Below are positions 31,197-42,041 of a stretch of 64,000 nt of DNA, in pieces. The DNA is from Argyresthia goedartella (Eukaryota; Arthropoda; Insecta; Lepidoptera; Argyresthiidae), in contig OX463810.1 of NCBI GenBank assembly GCA_949825045.1, positions 37,396,201 through 37,460,200 of the forward strand, given 5' to 3'. Under the pieces are notes generated by a model that worked only from the letters and a program-made list of their open reading frames with translations, searched no databases and was not told the DNA's origin. Made by a program: the position numbers and the translations under genes. Each line of letters starts with the position of its first letter. The first letter of the stretch is position 1.

Positions 31197-31373
31197 TTAT
31201 AAACGGAAGTGTGGAGCAATCTTGATGGGTGTCCCAGATATTGGCTTCTTTGGACTTAGCTTGTTTGGGGAGCTCATCACAACATCAACTGCCTTTCTCA
31301 GTATCTGGTGTTCGGTCTTCTTGTACTCCTCAGTGATTTGTGAGAGATCTAAGTCTGCATCTATGACTAGGAC
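31197..31373 (-). CDS. dNK: dNK exon 4 and stop
   Basis: Acceptor ATTTCAG, then VLVIDADLDLSQITEEYKK and a Lys/Pro-rich tail ending APHFRL and TAA at 31199-31197. 58 codons plus stop. Confidence 0.93.
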   Translation of the reverse strand, partial: VLVIDADLDLSQITEEYKKTEHQILRKAVDVVMSSPNKLSPKKPISGTPIKIAPHFRL

Positions 31374-34300
31374 CTGAAATGAAAAAAAAGCACCATTTTA
31401 GGGCCCAACATCACACAAAACCCCTAAAGAGCGCTTAGGAAAAAAATATACATATTATTTCCAATGATGGTTTGTCAACGGGCTGCGCAAGTATGAACAT
31501 GACTCTCAGTATCGCAAGGAGCTGGGATGGTCACCAATCCGTCTTCGCCGTCATATGCACATTCTCTCCTATCTATTCAATATTTTGTGAAGTCTCTGTT
31601 ACCCCGCATATTTTCAGTAACGTTTTGAGTTTCTTTTCCCCAGGGATAGCAATCGGAGATGCCACACGGTGTCTCTCCTTTCAACTCCTCGGCATATCAC
31701 TGCCGCTAACGAACATTCTTTTAGGTTAAGGGCAATCAGGCTGTGGAACGCACTTCCCTGCGCTATTAGGGATAGACCCTCAATTTTCACTTTTAAGGAA
31801 AGATTGAGCATTTCCTTTCTCCTCCGTAATATGGTAATAGGTACCATATCTATGTAATGTAGGTATAAGTATGATTTATTATAGTTTATATATGTATGTG
31901 CATTCTTTCAATTGTATTTTATATAATTGAGGTATATATTTTATTTATTAGGTGTATTTTATTTATATTTTGAAAGTAATTTTCGTACTTACATAGTTTT
32001 GAGTTTTATTGCGCGCTAGGACTGTCCTGTTTTATAAACTCTCCTGTCTTGCCTTAGGTTTGGTGAAAGAAATCTCTCTTTAGAGATAAGCTCGCCGTGA
32101 GATAATCTAGATTAAATACTGTGTCGTTACATGATTGGATTCATTGGCCTTGATTTTAAAAAATCCTGAACATCTATATTAAAAAGGGAAATAAAATAAT
32201 TTTATCTACACACGTATCATAAACCCTCTTTACTGCGTACAAAAACCGCACGTTACGATCAGCATAATGTTAAACTACTTGGTAAATCTCATTTCTTATC
32301 TGAAAAATTACACATTAGGACCATAATGTGTAATATTTCTACATATTATGACATTCAAATTTCGAACGCCGTCGCCCGCCTGCGTGCCGCCCCCACTTTG
32401 TTTGTACAAGGAATTATCTATATATATAAAGTACAAAGGAATTATCAATGCCACCATGCCGGTCGAACATGCGGTTCCTGAACACATTAAAGAGAGCTTA
32501 TGATATGTGTGTAGATAAACTAGTGTATGTAACTGTACATAATTAGGCATTAAAACTCTCGAGTGATATTATTCGGCTCGTTTCATAACCCCACTCTCGA
32601 GTATTAATACCCTCCATTATGTAGCAGTCACATAAACTACTATTATATAAAATTACTGAATTTTCTCACAATTTTTACAGCTAAATGCTCCTCTTTTAGA
32701 GCTCCTTATCAATCCTTAAATTTTATCAATTGTTTTTTTTTTTTTCGTTTTTCTGTAAATTCGAAACACCAAATTTGTAACATCGCCGGGTGGCCCGACT
32801 CCGCGCCGCCCGCAACCCCGCAAGAAGACGACGGGCGAATACGGCGCCCCTCACCTCTGCAGCCAGCACTCTTAAATTTTCATGATTGTAATCTAATCAC
32901 CGTAACCGTCATTATCTACTTATCTCCTCTACACCACAGAGGAAGAAAGGACCAGAGACAAAGGTTCATAGAACCACGCCTTCGTAGGTAACCTACTACA
33001 AGCATACTGCGCATGTGTGAGTGAGCACTGGCCGCTGTGTCGCGTACGCGCCGCCACTGGATAAAACCGGTTTACGCTCGTTCACCCAGTGCCCAAAAGG
33101 AGGGCCTTCACAAACCACGTCTTATTTGTTGACACCTACCTTATTGAATTGTTATATGTGGAATATACTGTAAAAAGTTACTAAAGTGTTTAAGTATACG
33201 TTATGGAGTTTCAAACTGGTGTACTGTACTGTTTGTATGAATAATAATAGAAACAGAAAAGTTATTTCATATTTTATCTATACCAAGGAGTCTACTAGGT
33301 AAGTAAATGAATACCAGACTAGGTATACCTATTTAAAATTTTAAAGCAGGTTTCACAAACCTTGTTATTTAGTTAGGTAATTGTTAATAGTATTATTTAT
33401 TACCCTACAAATATTTTGCTGTTTGGTTTCCGAATCGTTAACTTTCTTTAAAACAGTTTGCATTCACAAGCTTAATTGTTGTATGTGAAATAATAAAGTA
33501 GGTATAGTAAAGTGTATCGCAATTGCAGCTCGGGGCTACCCCTTTATGGGAATATAGCCGTGAGTATATGAATGTTGGGTCGAGGTGTAGGTAAGTGGGC
33601 GCCAGATATTTTTTTCCTTTTGCCTTATATTTTAAGAATCGTAAATTTTTTCAAAAAAATAAAATAAAGTACTGCTTACTTTTATTCCGCTATCGCGTAG
33701 GGTCGCTCTTTGCCATCATTTTAGGTCATATACGTTTTCATCTTGCACCTCTCCCTTCTCGAGATAATGCGTCATACATAATGTTTTTATCGATATATCT
33801 CTGTAAGTAATGGCCCTAGGGAAAACGCACATACGACATAAAATTATGGCCGCAAGGCACCCTACACGATATCACAATATTAGTATGTTGTTGTTCTAAT
33901 ATTGATGTTCCATGATGAGTAGCTGAGATTATAAGTAGGTGACCTCATGTGACGAACTGTATTAGATACCTAAGTATTTCAAAGGCATACATACCGCCCT
34001 AAGAATAAGATAATAAAATCGCTCGGTCAAGAAAAGCTAACAGTTTATTAATTTTATATTTTTCTTTTTGCCAACCCTACAGGCTCCTTAGAACCTTTCT
34101 CTCAGTTCCTATTTATTCCTCTGTGACTACACTGCACGCCACTCAACACCACGCCAGTTCACTTCAAACAAATCAGCGAGAACAGCCGCACACACATAGC
34201 TACATTGCATTCCGTATAAGCACGCGCCGCCACACGCACACATTGCCGAAACTCGCGTCCTTCGCGTGCTACGAGACAGGGCTATGCAAGCAATGAATTC

Positions 34301-37300
34301 GTCCGACCGGGCGGCACGTGTTAACTTGTTTTTATTTTCAAACAAGTGTGATTTCAGCGCACAGATATTCTTATTTTGCAAGATGCTTAAACATTGTGCG
34401 GTATACGGTTGCCTCAATAAGGATTCCACAAATAAGGATCTAGTATCTTTCATAGTACCCCAAGATAAGGAAATGTGAGTATCCATACCTAATAGTACCT
34501 ATACATTGTTTGTAAAGTACATAAGTTTTAGGTTTTGCATCGGTGAAAACACAAAAATGCTACATACTTCACTAACTCTAATCGCTAATAATAATAACTT
34601 ATTGGCATACGACCTTGTGTTCATAATAGGTAGGTATACATTAAAAACTTTTATTTAACTTGCAATTTATGTTGTCCTATGTAGGTATGTTTAGTCGGGT
34701 GGAATCTTGTAACTTAATTTTCAAGCAGATATTTTTTTTCACCGATTGAGCATAATTTTGCATTAATATAAACTCGGGTAACAGTCCCAGTAGCTAACTA
34801 TAACTACCTGTAGCGTCCTATAATACCAGAGTATTTTTTATTCAGTGATTTTCTTTGTGATCACTTGTAAGTAGGTACTTGTTTTACCGTGCAGCGAGCG
34901 ACGAGCGACGACGCAACAAATCCGCACCGCAACCCGCGGCACTAAGCGACAACCCTAGCCGTTTGAGCAAGAGTAGGTAGTTATCATGCGAACAGGGGCC
35001 TAGTGAACTTACTATTTCTTATTTATACTATGTCAACACTGTCCAGTGCAACCCGCTTCTATTGTTTATAATAATAGTGCAAATGTAGCTAACGCATATA
35101 CAATGAATTTAACTTCTCCACAGTAACAATCAATGACATAGCCTCCTTTGAGGATTGTGGTTGTGAAAACACGATTTTTTCAGGTACCTAATCAAGACAG
35201 GTCGTGGCATTTTGCTTTCATAAATATGATCAAACTAGCAGGTGCCCGCGGCTTCGCCGCTCAAACTCGTGTAAAAATAGCCAGTACATTACAAAAATAA
35301 ACCTATCACAGTCAGTTTTTGTCGTCAGTTCGATTTCATCAGTCCATTTTGTGGGGGGGCAATATTTTGAAAAGTTCAAGATCCGGCCACATTAACAGAT
35401 TCATAGGTCGAGTAGCTTTTTAGTCCAAAAATAGTTCACCGCCTTATCTCCCCTTAACGAATGAAATTTTAAAAATCATTTGCTTGTTTTATGTCTTATC
35501 GTTTTTTAATTTTCATGCAACCCCCCCCATTTCCCCCCCTAGGGAATGAATTCCGCCAAATCCCTTCTTAGTGCTATACACTATATAAGGAACCCGTGTA
35601 CAAAGTTTCATGTCTCTAGGACCAGCGATTTAGGCTATCCGTTGATATATCAGTCCCTTATATACAAGTGTCCCCAAGCCCTGTCAGAGGTATGTAACCA
35701 CAGTATTGTCAGCCTGCAATGGATAAAGGGACACAGTGGATCGCGCGGCAAGACGCAGCCGACGCACTGGCAAGGTTGGGTTCAGAACAGACGGTGGAGG
35801 GACCAGAACCCATAATACCATTGCCATTCAACTGGTTGAGGAAAACCCTACGACAACACACAAAGGTAACTCACCAACATTATTGGTCAACCTTGGATAC
35901 CTGCAAACAAGCCAGACAGGCCCCCCCTGATGATCAGACCCGGATTGTCGCGTAAGCTTCTGAAGCTCAAGAGGCCACAGCTTCGCTTGGTAACCGGAGC
36001 GATAACTGGACACGATTTGCCAAATAAACACTTACATACTCTAGGTGTCACGGACAGCCCCCGTCGCTCCAGGAAGTCGTCGGCAACATTAAGGGTCTGC
36101 TAGGCTTCCTACAGGAGCTGGGTTGGCAGGAGTAGTGGCCCCAACCCACGTCACGCAAAATAGGCGCAAATTTAAGATGTCGAGTTGCGAAAAAGTGGCC
36201 CGCGATAAACTATAACTATAACTATATATCAGTCCATAAGTCAGGACTTAGATTTTTATATCATATACTAATAAATTGATAATTACTGGAGCAGGACATT
36301 CTGCATATGTCCGGTGAACTAGCCAGTCCTCATGCAGTTGATGTAAGTCTTCAATGTAGGACAGCGGCACACACTGCTCCTCCGACCGAGCTCGCTTCTT
36401 TATCCTCTCATGCACAATGGATGGAGTTGTTTTCAGGTAAACTGAAAAAAAAAAAAGTTTAATATAAGCTTCTAATTATTTATTTGATATTAGTACCAGA
36501 GTTCTTGTCAAAACATATCACACTCAACAAGAGCTCTAACTTGATGGGTTTGCATCATTTTCTTACAGAGTTCCCATGGCCACCTTCCGGCTCCATTATC
36601 AGATCAACTCCATGTCATAAAATGTTGCATCCTATTTACATAAGCATTAAAATTGCAGCTCAGCCAGGAAGTGCCAGCCAGAAGAATAACGGTTTTTAAT
36701 TGTTTCCCACATCTTGATTATGATACTGGCAATAACTGCATAAAAACGATACTGGCAATAGCTGCATAAAAACAAAGTTACCACAAATCACCTGGTTAGA
36801 AGTTGTGACCTTGAAACGCATGTGTTTCCCAAAACTGCCTAATAATATTGCATCTCTTTGTTCTACTCATCAATAAGGTACTCAATGCTCTCTTTCACGT
36901 CTAGCCCATGCATTGCAGCCCACGAGCTTGATGCGCTAATCCACTTTCTCTGTCACACCTAGAGCATGGATCACACTTGTACCCCACGGGCTATTCAGAC
37001 GATGAATAGTCAGAGCTTGATGCACTAATCTGCTTTCTCTTTCACACCTAGCGTATGGATCACACTTGTACCCCAGGGGCTATTGAGACGATGAATAGTC
37101 AATGTGAGAGCTGAAAAACCCCTTGTGGTACAATGCAACGTCGGGTTGTAGCGCTGTGGCTTTTCCAGAGGTTCGAAATTCTGAAAAGCCCATTTAGAAC
37201 AATGCAGCGCAGCGTTGTACTGCACAAGCTTTTCAGAAGATGCGGCCGGGACAGGTGTAACAAAATAAAAGCTTACAAGGAGCTGGCATGTACCTATGTC

Positions 37301-38484
37301 ACTAAATAGTACAATAAACAGCATTTCTTTAGCTGCACTGAAGTGTCTTGTCTTCACTTTCTTTTTAATCTTTCTATTAATCAGATAAGGCAGGTTATTT
37401 GGAAATTGTTCACATAGGTTATCAAGAGCTTGTAACTAATTACTAGTGACCAACGGAAGGTTCAGTTTCAGGCAAGTTTCGAATCTTCGAATCAGCCTGA
37501 ATCTTCTACATCTTTATTTTGTAGCTGATATACCTTCAGTGCGGCTAACATATATTTTTTTGTAATGCAAATGTTTGTATTGGTTCAAATTACAGTTTTG
37601 TATACCAAATACATCACATTGTTCAAGAAATTATTATGAGGTAAAGCTTTAAATTTCATGGAAATTTCAAACATAAAAAGTTTCAGTTTTAGTTTCAGCC
37701 AAAACTAAGATACAAGCAAAGGTTCAGTTTCAGTTTCTGCTGAAATTCCAGTTGGTCAGTACATAAAATAATATAATTTTCTACTTTCTTATAAAATGTG
37801 GTCAGAATATTTTATGTATTAATAGAAATATCTATAAATAGTTAGATCTCACCAATCAGGTCAGACTCAATGGGTATTTGGTGGTGAATGTAACGAAACC
37901 ACTCGTCGAGAACTGCAAACTCAGCCGGGTGAATGGTCCCACTCCTCCTCATATGCTCTACAAAGCAAAATCTTGCACTGTAGAGTGATCTCTCCATGAG
38001 CTTTACAGGTGTGGTGGTGGCTTGTCGGTGCATGTCCAGCATTGTGAGAGACACATAAGCTTGGAATGTCATTGCCCACTTTTGTGGGTCTTTGTACATC
38101 AGATCCTGGAATATTAGAAGCGTTAAGAGCAACATGGTATTTCATAAACAGAATGGCTTCTTCTCCACAGTATAGGTAGGTGTTCTGTATATACTGAACA
38201 ATTTACGATACGAGCGCTTTGCTATTCAGGAGTTTTGACGTTTGAATTTTGACCATAATTGATGACTTAGATTAGTAGTAGCGTTAAGTTTTTGCACAAT
38301 AGGTACCTAATGGAAGTCGACTCACCAGGAGATTCCATCCGTTAAGGTTACGCCACTCTTCGACAGGTTCCGTCAACAAGGTAATGTCCTCAAACTGTCG
38401 AAAATGCTCTAGAAATGTTGTCTTTCCACTGCCTATGTTGCCTTCCACGAACACGGTGAAAGGTTTCTTGTTGGTAGAAGACAT
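31197..38484 (-). CDS. dNK: Deoxynucleoside kinase (host gene, 4 exons)
   Basis: Phosphorylates deoxynucleosides in the salvage pathway. Four exons on the minus strand (38484-38326, 38105-37853, 36441-36287, 31373-31197) give 744 bp, 247 codons plus stop. All introns are GT-AG and phases fit. P-loop GNIGSGKTT is at residues 15-23, TEPVEEW at 38-44, MERSLYSARFCF in exon 2, the Arg-rich LID (KKRARSEEQCVPL) in exon 3 and VLVIDADLDLSQIT in exon 4. The length matches the single multisubstrate kinase of insects (about 250). Introns 1 and 3 are short or moderate; the last is 4.9 kb and full of transposon debris. No lesions seen, so likely functional. Gene symbol by family resemblance. Confidence 0.95.
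31560..31857 (+). pseudogene. LINE reverse transcriptase C-terminal remnant
   Basis: The frame at 31669 reads RLWNALPCAIRDRPSIFTFK, the usual C-terminal end of LINE pol proteins (R/N-LWN-LP then FKxxL). The sequence upstream to about 31560 is in another frame and degraded. Lies in the last dNK intron, opposite to the gene. Confidence 0.7.
32213..32646 (+). repeat. Dispersed repeat, copy 1 (inside dNK intron 3)
   Basis: Shares CGTATCATAAACCCTCTTTA, GCACGTTACGATCAGCATAA, CGCCCGCCTGCGTGCCGCCC and CATGCGGTTCCTGAACACAT, and the end CAGTCACATAAACTACTATT with 39359-39717. Copy 1 has extra inserted sequence near 32405-32450 and 32565-32620. Probably the 3' end of a retroelement; class not recognised. 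Confidence 0.8.
32647..34382. other. dNK intron sequence, no gene
   Basis: Includes a GC-rich patch at 32790-32860 (CGGGTGGCCCGACTCCGCGC) of SINE-like look and a CpG-rich stretch at 34130-34330 just before the THAP-like exon, which may be that exon's promoter or 5' UTR. Confidence 0.4.
34383..34474 (+). CDS. Isolated first exon of a THAP-domain protein
   Basis: ATG at 34383 opens MLKHCAVYGCLNKDSTNKDL, then VSFIVPQDKE, and is cut by a clean splice donor GTGAGT at 34475. The CxxxxC spacing followed by an FxxP segment is the start of a THAP (C2CH) DNA-binding domain, found in host regulators and in P-element transposases. I found no following exon with the second Cys-His part in this window. 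It is antisense to dNK and lies inside its last intron. Confidence 0.6.
34475..35230. other. dNK intron sequence after the THAP-like exon, nothing recognised
   Basis: AT-rich, with a CpG-rich stretch at about 34890-34960 (GCAGCGAGCGACGAGCGACG). No coding continuation of the THAP domain seen. Confidence 0.4.
35235..36190 (+). pseudogene. I/R1-like LINE remnant with RNase H tail
   Basis: Starts with the word GGTGCCCGCGGCTTCGCCGC, common in lepidopteran retroelements. From about 35650 it reads SLQWIKGHSG and (next frame) DAADALARLGSEQTVEGPEP, the end of a LINE-encoded RNase H, then the family's C-terminal HLHTLGVTDSP in shifted frames. The same family is better preserved at 40855-41171. Decayed, in the last dNK intron. 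Confidence 0.7.
36287..36441 (-). CDS. dNK: dNK exon 3
   Basis: Acceptor TTTTTTCAG, then VYLKTTPSIVHERIKK, RARSEEQCVPL (lid) and LHQLHEDWLVH, ending CPAP before donor GTAATT. 155 bp restores phase 0. Confidence 0.93.
36442..37852 (-). other. dNK intron 2, with a 89-bp tandem duplication
   Basis: No gene. GAGCTTGATGC at 36924 recurs at 37013, and the two 89-bp units share TCACACTTGTACCCCAnGGG and GACGATGAATAGTCA. The rest looks like old repeat sequence. Confidence 0.6.
37853..38105 (-). CDS. dNK: dNK exon 2
   Basis: Follows acceptor TTCCAG. Begins DLMYKDPQKWAMTFQAYVSL and ends IESDLI plus one base before donor GTGAGA. 253 bp. Contains MERSLYSARFCFVEH, where the ERS motif contacts substrate in this family. 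Confidence 0.95.
38326..38484 (-). CDS. dNK: dNK exon 1
   Basis: 53 complete codons from ATG at 38484, holding the P-loop GNIGSGKTT. Ends NGWNLL before donor GTGAGT (38325-38320). Confidence 0.95.
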
Positions 38485-38574
38485 TTTGTGGAAGAATCTC
38501 CCGGCTGTTGATGCAAAGAAATATTATTGCACGCTACCACCTCAAGGCAACGAAAAGAGACGAGCGAGAATGAC

Positions 38575-38588
38575 GAATTCCCGCCGAA
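38575..38588. promoter_or_regulatory. E2F-like site upstream of dNK
   Basis: AATTCCCGCCGAAATT about 95 bp before the dNK start codon. TTCCCGCC matches the E2F core, and S-phase control would suit a nucleotide-salvage gene. A single motif match only. Confidence 0.35.
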
Positions 38589-38639
38589 ATTAGCAACAGC
38601 TTGACCGAAAATTAAACAACGCGCGAAATGCATCTGTCA

Positions 38640-39358
38640 AAATAAATTCAATGAATTTCATTACCTTTAAAACAAAATTTTGTGACATTTTTAATGAGCA
38701 TGATTTAGACAATGAAAGCAAATCTGATAATATTTATTTAGTAACATATTCCGTAGGTGAAAACAATGCGAAAAATGTTATAATTCCGCCACACGCATGA
38801 TTTTTATTAAACACCATGTTTTTTGTTTTTTTTTTTTTATCTAAAAAAAAAACATTGTGACCACAGAGTACATTATTATTAGTCTTGAGTTGTGACTTTC
38901 TTATCTTTGGTACATAGTGATGTTCCTTTTCCGGTGATAGATTAAGATGAGAATATCTTTTGTATCCTCGCCCAGTTTTTTGTTGCCCTAGTAGTGCTAC
39001 ACCCCCAAAACACTTTTAACAGGTTCGCATGGTAGACGCCTAGAGAGATTTTTTATATTGATAAATGATGGATAAAGACTGTCTTTACCTAGGAAAGATG
39101 TCAAAACAAAAGAACCTTTTAAAAGGCATCAAGGTCGCAATGCATTTTTATTATCACAACCTTTTTAAAATAGCAGCTCATCCAGTGCTGAAAAGTTATT
39201 CTTAGTGTCATGTTCAAGTCAAACTGGGATTATATACAGTGTGATTCTTTATAAACTTGACATAATAAATAGGTTAAAGAGGACCCTATTTTATCGACAA
39301 TTTTTTTTTTATCCAACGCCCCTATATATTTTTTACAGGCATTTGATTATAAATTTTC
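38640..39358. other. Region upstream of dNK, no gene seen
   Basis: AT-rich with homopolymer runs; no coding signal in either strand. Confidence 0.4.
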
Positions 39359-39717
39359 GTATCATAAACCCTCTTTACTGCGTCCAAAAACCGCACGTTA
39401 CGATCAGCATAATGTTAAATTACTTTGTAAAAACTCATTTCTTATCTGAATATTGAACATTATGACCATAATGTGTAAATTTACTACATATTATGACATT
39501 CAAATTTCCAACACCGACGCCCGCCTGCGTGCCGCCCCTACTTTGTTTGTGAAGTTAGTACTACAGAACAAGCTAAACAACTCAATGCCACAATTCCGGT
39601 CAAACATGCGGTTCCTGAACACATCAAAGAGAGCTTACGATATGTGTGTAGATAAACTAGTGTATTAAACTGTACATAATTAGGCATTATGTATTAGTCA
39701 CATAAACTACTATTATT
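39359..39717 (+). repeat. Dispersed repeat, copy 2 (upstream of dNK)
   Basis: Second, more compact copy of the 32213-32646 repeat, in the same orientation, just beyond the 5' side of the kinase gene. An open frame ending MRFLNTSKRAYDMCVDKLVY is present but I cannot assign it. Confidence 0.8.
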
Positions 39718-40854
39718 GTTTTATTACATTAGCTCTCCATGGTCTATTCTAGTGGGTTTCACGCTTGCTTCTCACGCGCAGGTCAAGGCTACTATCGCTA
39801 CGTGGCAGTATGTATCGTAATACCCATCCATCAATCCAAACTGAGCCAGCGTGTTGGAGTATGGCTCAATCTTACTCGTATCCGTTTAAAGGCCTGTGCC
39901 CCTCGGTGGGGACATTGATGGGCTAGATTTATTTATCTCACCTCATTAATCCACTGGAAGTATCATTAGGCTATGATTAATCTTAATCCCGAAAAGTGAA
40001 AAAGGGGTATCACGGTCTTATTTAAAAAAAATAAGTAATTAACTTAGAGACATAAAGTCACCTACATTATGTTTCTAAGTTAATAACTTATTTTTTAAAA
40101 TAAGAACGTGATTCCCCTTTTTCACATATAAAAAAAAAGTAATTAACTTAAAGCATAATGTAGGTGCTATTTGAAAGCTAATGATATGGAGAATAATATT
40201 TTGTCATATCATAGTTCCTTTTTGGGGACCAAATTCTGAATTAAACTGCATTACTAAAAAAAATTAGTCGAAAGATCACATGTTCAAAAACAAAGCGTAA
40301 TTTTAGCAAGCAGTTAACACTTTTTCGGCATTTTTATACAGTGTGAGTCTTTATAAAGTGCACATATCAAAACCAGGGAAACTACACACAATTTCATCGA
40401 CGGATAAATTGTCAAAAAAAAATAAAATAAAAAAATTCAATGTTTTATGAATTTTTGAAAATTTTAAGTTGCAGCTGCTAACCCTATTTAAATAAATTGT
40501 TATAACTTTTAAACTGAATGTCCTATCAAAATGGAATAAATTTTGAAATGATTGTCAATAATAGGCCGTGCCAAAAAAGTAATAATTTCAACAAAAATAA
40601 ATGCCATCAAATTATAATAAAAAGGTATTTGCTGAAAATCTGGTATTTTTTTCATCATTTTTACAGTAATTTTAAAATTTCTCGAAAAATCGTCACCTTT
40701 ATCTTACTTTAAATTTTAAGTTATTCTACATCGTATTAGCTTTCTAATATCATCCCTCTTCCCTTCAAGATTGTACGCACATTTCTGAGAGAGTCGACCA
40801 GGAATGATCATGTCACTCTTTGGACAAACCATGAGGAGTGCAGACAGGCTAAGC
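39718..40854. other. Intergenic sequence with a hairpin element
   Basis: No gene. 39997-40124 is an inverted repeat (TGAAAAAGGGGTATCACGGT against its near-complement, and ACTTAGAGACATAA against TTATGTTTCTAAGT), about 128 bp, MITE-like or part of a larger one. Confidence 0.5.
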
Positions 40855-41250
40855 TGGCCTTGCCGTCCCCTAGCGCTAGGCTTGCTAAGACCTTGCTTCG
40901 ACTGAGTAGGCCGCGCATGCGACTGGTGACTGCAGCACTTACTGGCCATGGTTTCTTTAATAAACATCTATATGTCCTAGGTGTTACCGACAGCCCCCTT
41001 TGCAGAGCCTGCTTGGAGGCAGAAGAAACGGCTGCTCACGTCCTCATGGAGTGCACAGGAGTAGCGGACTACAGGGCTAAACACCTCGGTCAATCGAGGG
41101 ACCTTCCAGGGATAGCCGGTAACGTAAAGGGCCTGCTGGCGTTCCTGGAGGAGTTGGGTTGGCTCGAATGATATCGCATTCCCACCCACACGCAAAATAG
41201 GCGCTTTCGTCGTCGAGTTGCGGAAACCAGCCCGTCTTACAATTGACAAT
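40855..41250 (+). pseudogene. I/R1-like LINE, C-terminal end and 3' UTR
   Basis: Open to 41171. Reads SRPRMRLVTAALTGHGFFN, HLYVLGVTDSPLCRACLEAE, ETAAHVLMECTG and LLAFLEELGWLE. The C-x2-C-x9-H-x4-C spacing is the C-terminal zinc motif of I/R1-group LINEs. Truncated 5' part. It abuts a Jockey-type fragment at about 41250. Confidence 0.8.
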
Positions 41251-41340
41251 TGACATTGACGTCCCCCGCACGCCATACCTCGAGCTAGCTCTTTACGCCG
41301 ACGCTACGGCGCTCTTTTACACCAGAAGAAAGAGGGCGCG
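41251..41340 (+). pseudogene. Jockey-type LINE reverse transcriptase, left fragment
   Basis: Reads PRTPYLELALYADATALFYT just before the retrovirus insertion. This is the catalytic palm; the usual YADD is YADA here, so this copy had lost a catalytic Asp. Continues at 48783 after the inserted element. Confidence 0.8.
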
Positions 41341-41564
41341 TGTTAAGGTTGAGCAACCCTTACAATTATCATTCGTCAGCACTAAGTCATCATCCTAAAA
41401 TGTAGAACGTACGTCATAATCTAAATTGTCAACGCTTCACTATTTTAGATATAAATATCATTGTATTTTAGATTTAATTATTATTGTCTTAATAAACCTA
41501 GTGGAAACTCTGTCCGTTTAAATAAATTATTTTTATTTATTCCTCCGCCACACCTAACTTAATT
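41341..41564 (+). repeat. 5' LTR
   Basis: Begins TGTTAAGGTTGAGCAACCC and ends CACACCTAACTTAATT. Contains AATAAA near 41491. Confidence 0.93.
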
Positions 41565-41582
41565 GGCGCAGCCGGTAGGATT
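41565..41582 (+). promoter_or_regulatory. Primer binding site, tRNA-Ser-type
   Basis: GGCGCAGCCGGTAGGAT directly after the LTR (preceded by T), the usual form complementary to the 3' end of tRNA-Ser in many insect gypsy elements. Confidence 0.7.
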
Positions 41583-42041
41583 TCAACAGTTGAATCCATG
41601 TTCATCGTCCGTTTCTGCGGTTAAGTTGAATCTATCGAACAAATAAATATATTAAGAAGAGGCGAACGTAGTTCCTGAGGAGTCAAGCGGCGACGTCACA
41701 GGAACGAGACCAGGACCAGGACCAGGACCAAACATCGGACCAGGACCAGGCCAGGAGAGGATCAGGACCAGAGGACACTTCGGCAAACAAGCAATATTCC
41801 GAAAGGACATGGGAGCGACGGGATTGTGAGTACACCTTTTCACCATTCCTTATCATTCCGTATTTCCTTCCGTTCATAATATCTATACGTGTTGTTAGGA
41901 ATTAGAAAACGTCATAACAAAGTCGTGTAGGTAGGCTGTTATTTGGGAATTCACATTTTCTCGAATAACAATTTAGATAGTGTTAGTAGTCAATTTTAGA
42001 AGTCTTTAGTTTTGATAGGTTTTTTTATCCCATCGTTCAAG
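41583..42041 (+). other. 5' leader of the endogenous retrovirus
   Basis: Non-coding. 41702-41766 holds a run of imperfect ACCAGG repeats. GTGAGT at 41826-41831 is a good splice donor and could supply the leader of the env mRNA, since the env frame has no signal peptide of its own. Confidence 0.55.

Noticed and set aside
34127..34486. 119-codon minus-strand frame over the THAP-like exon
   Set aside because: It is the antisense shadow of a CpG-rich stretch and the THAP-like exon; no protein features.
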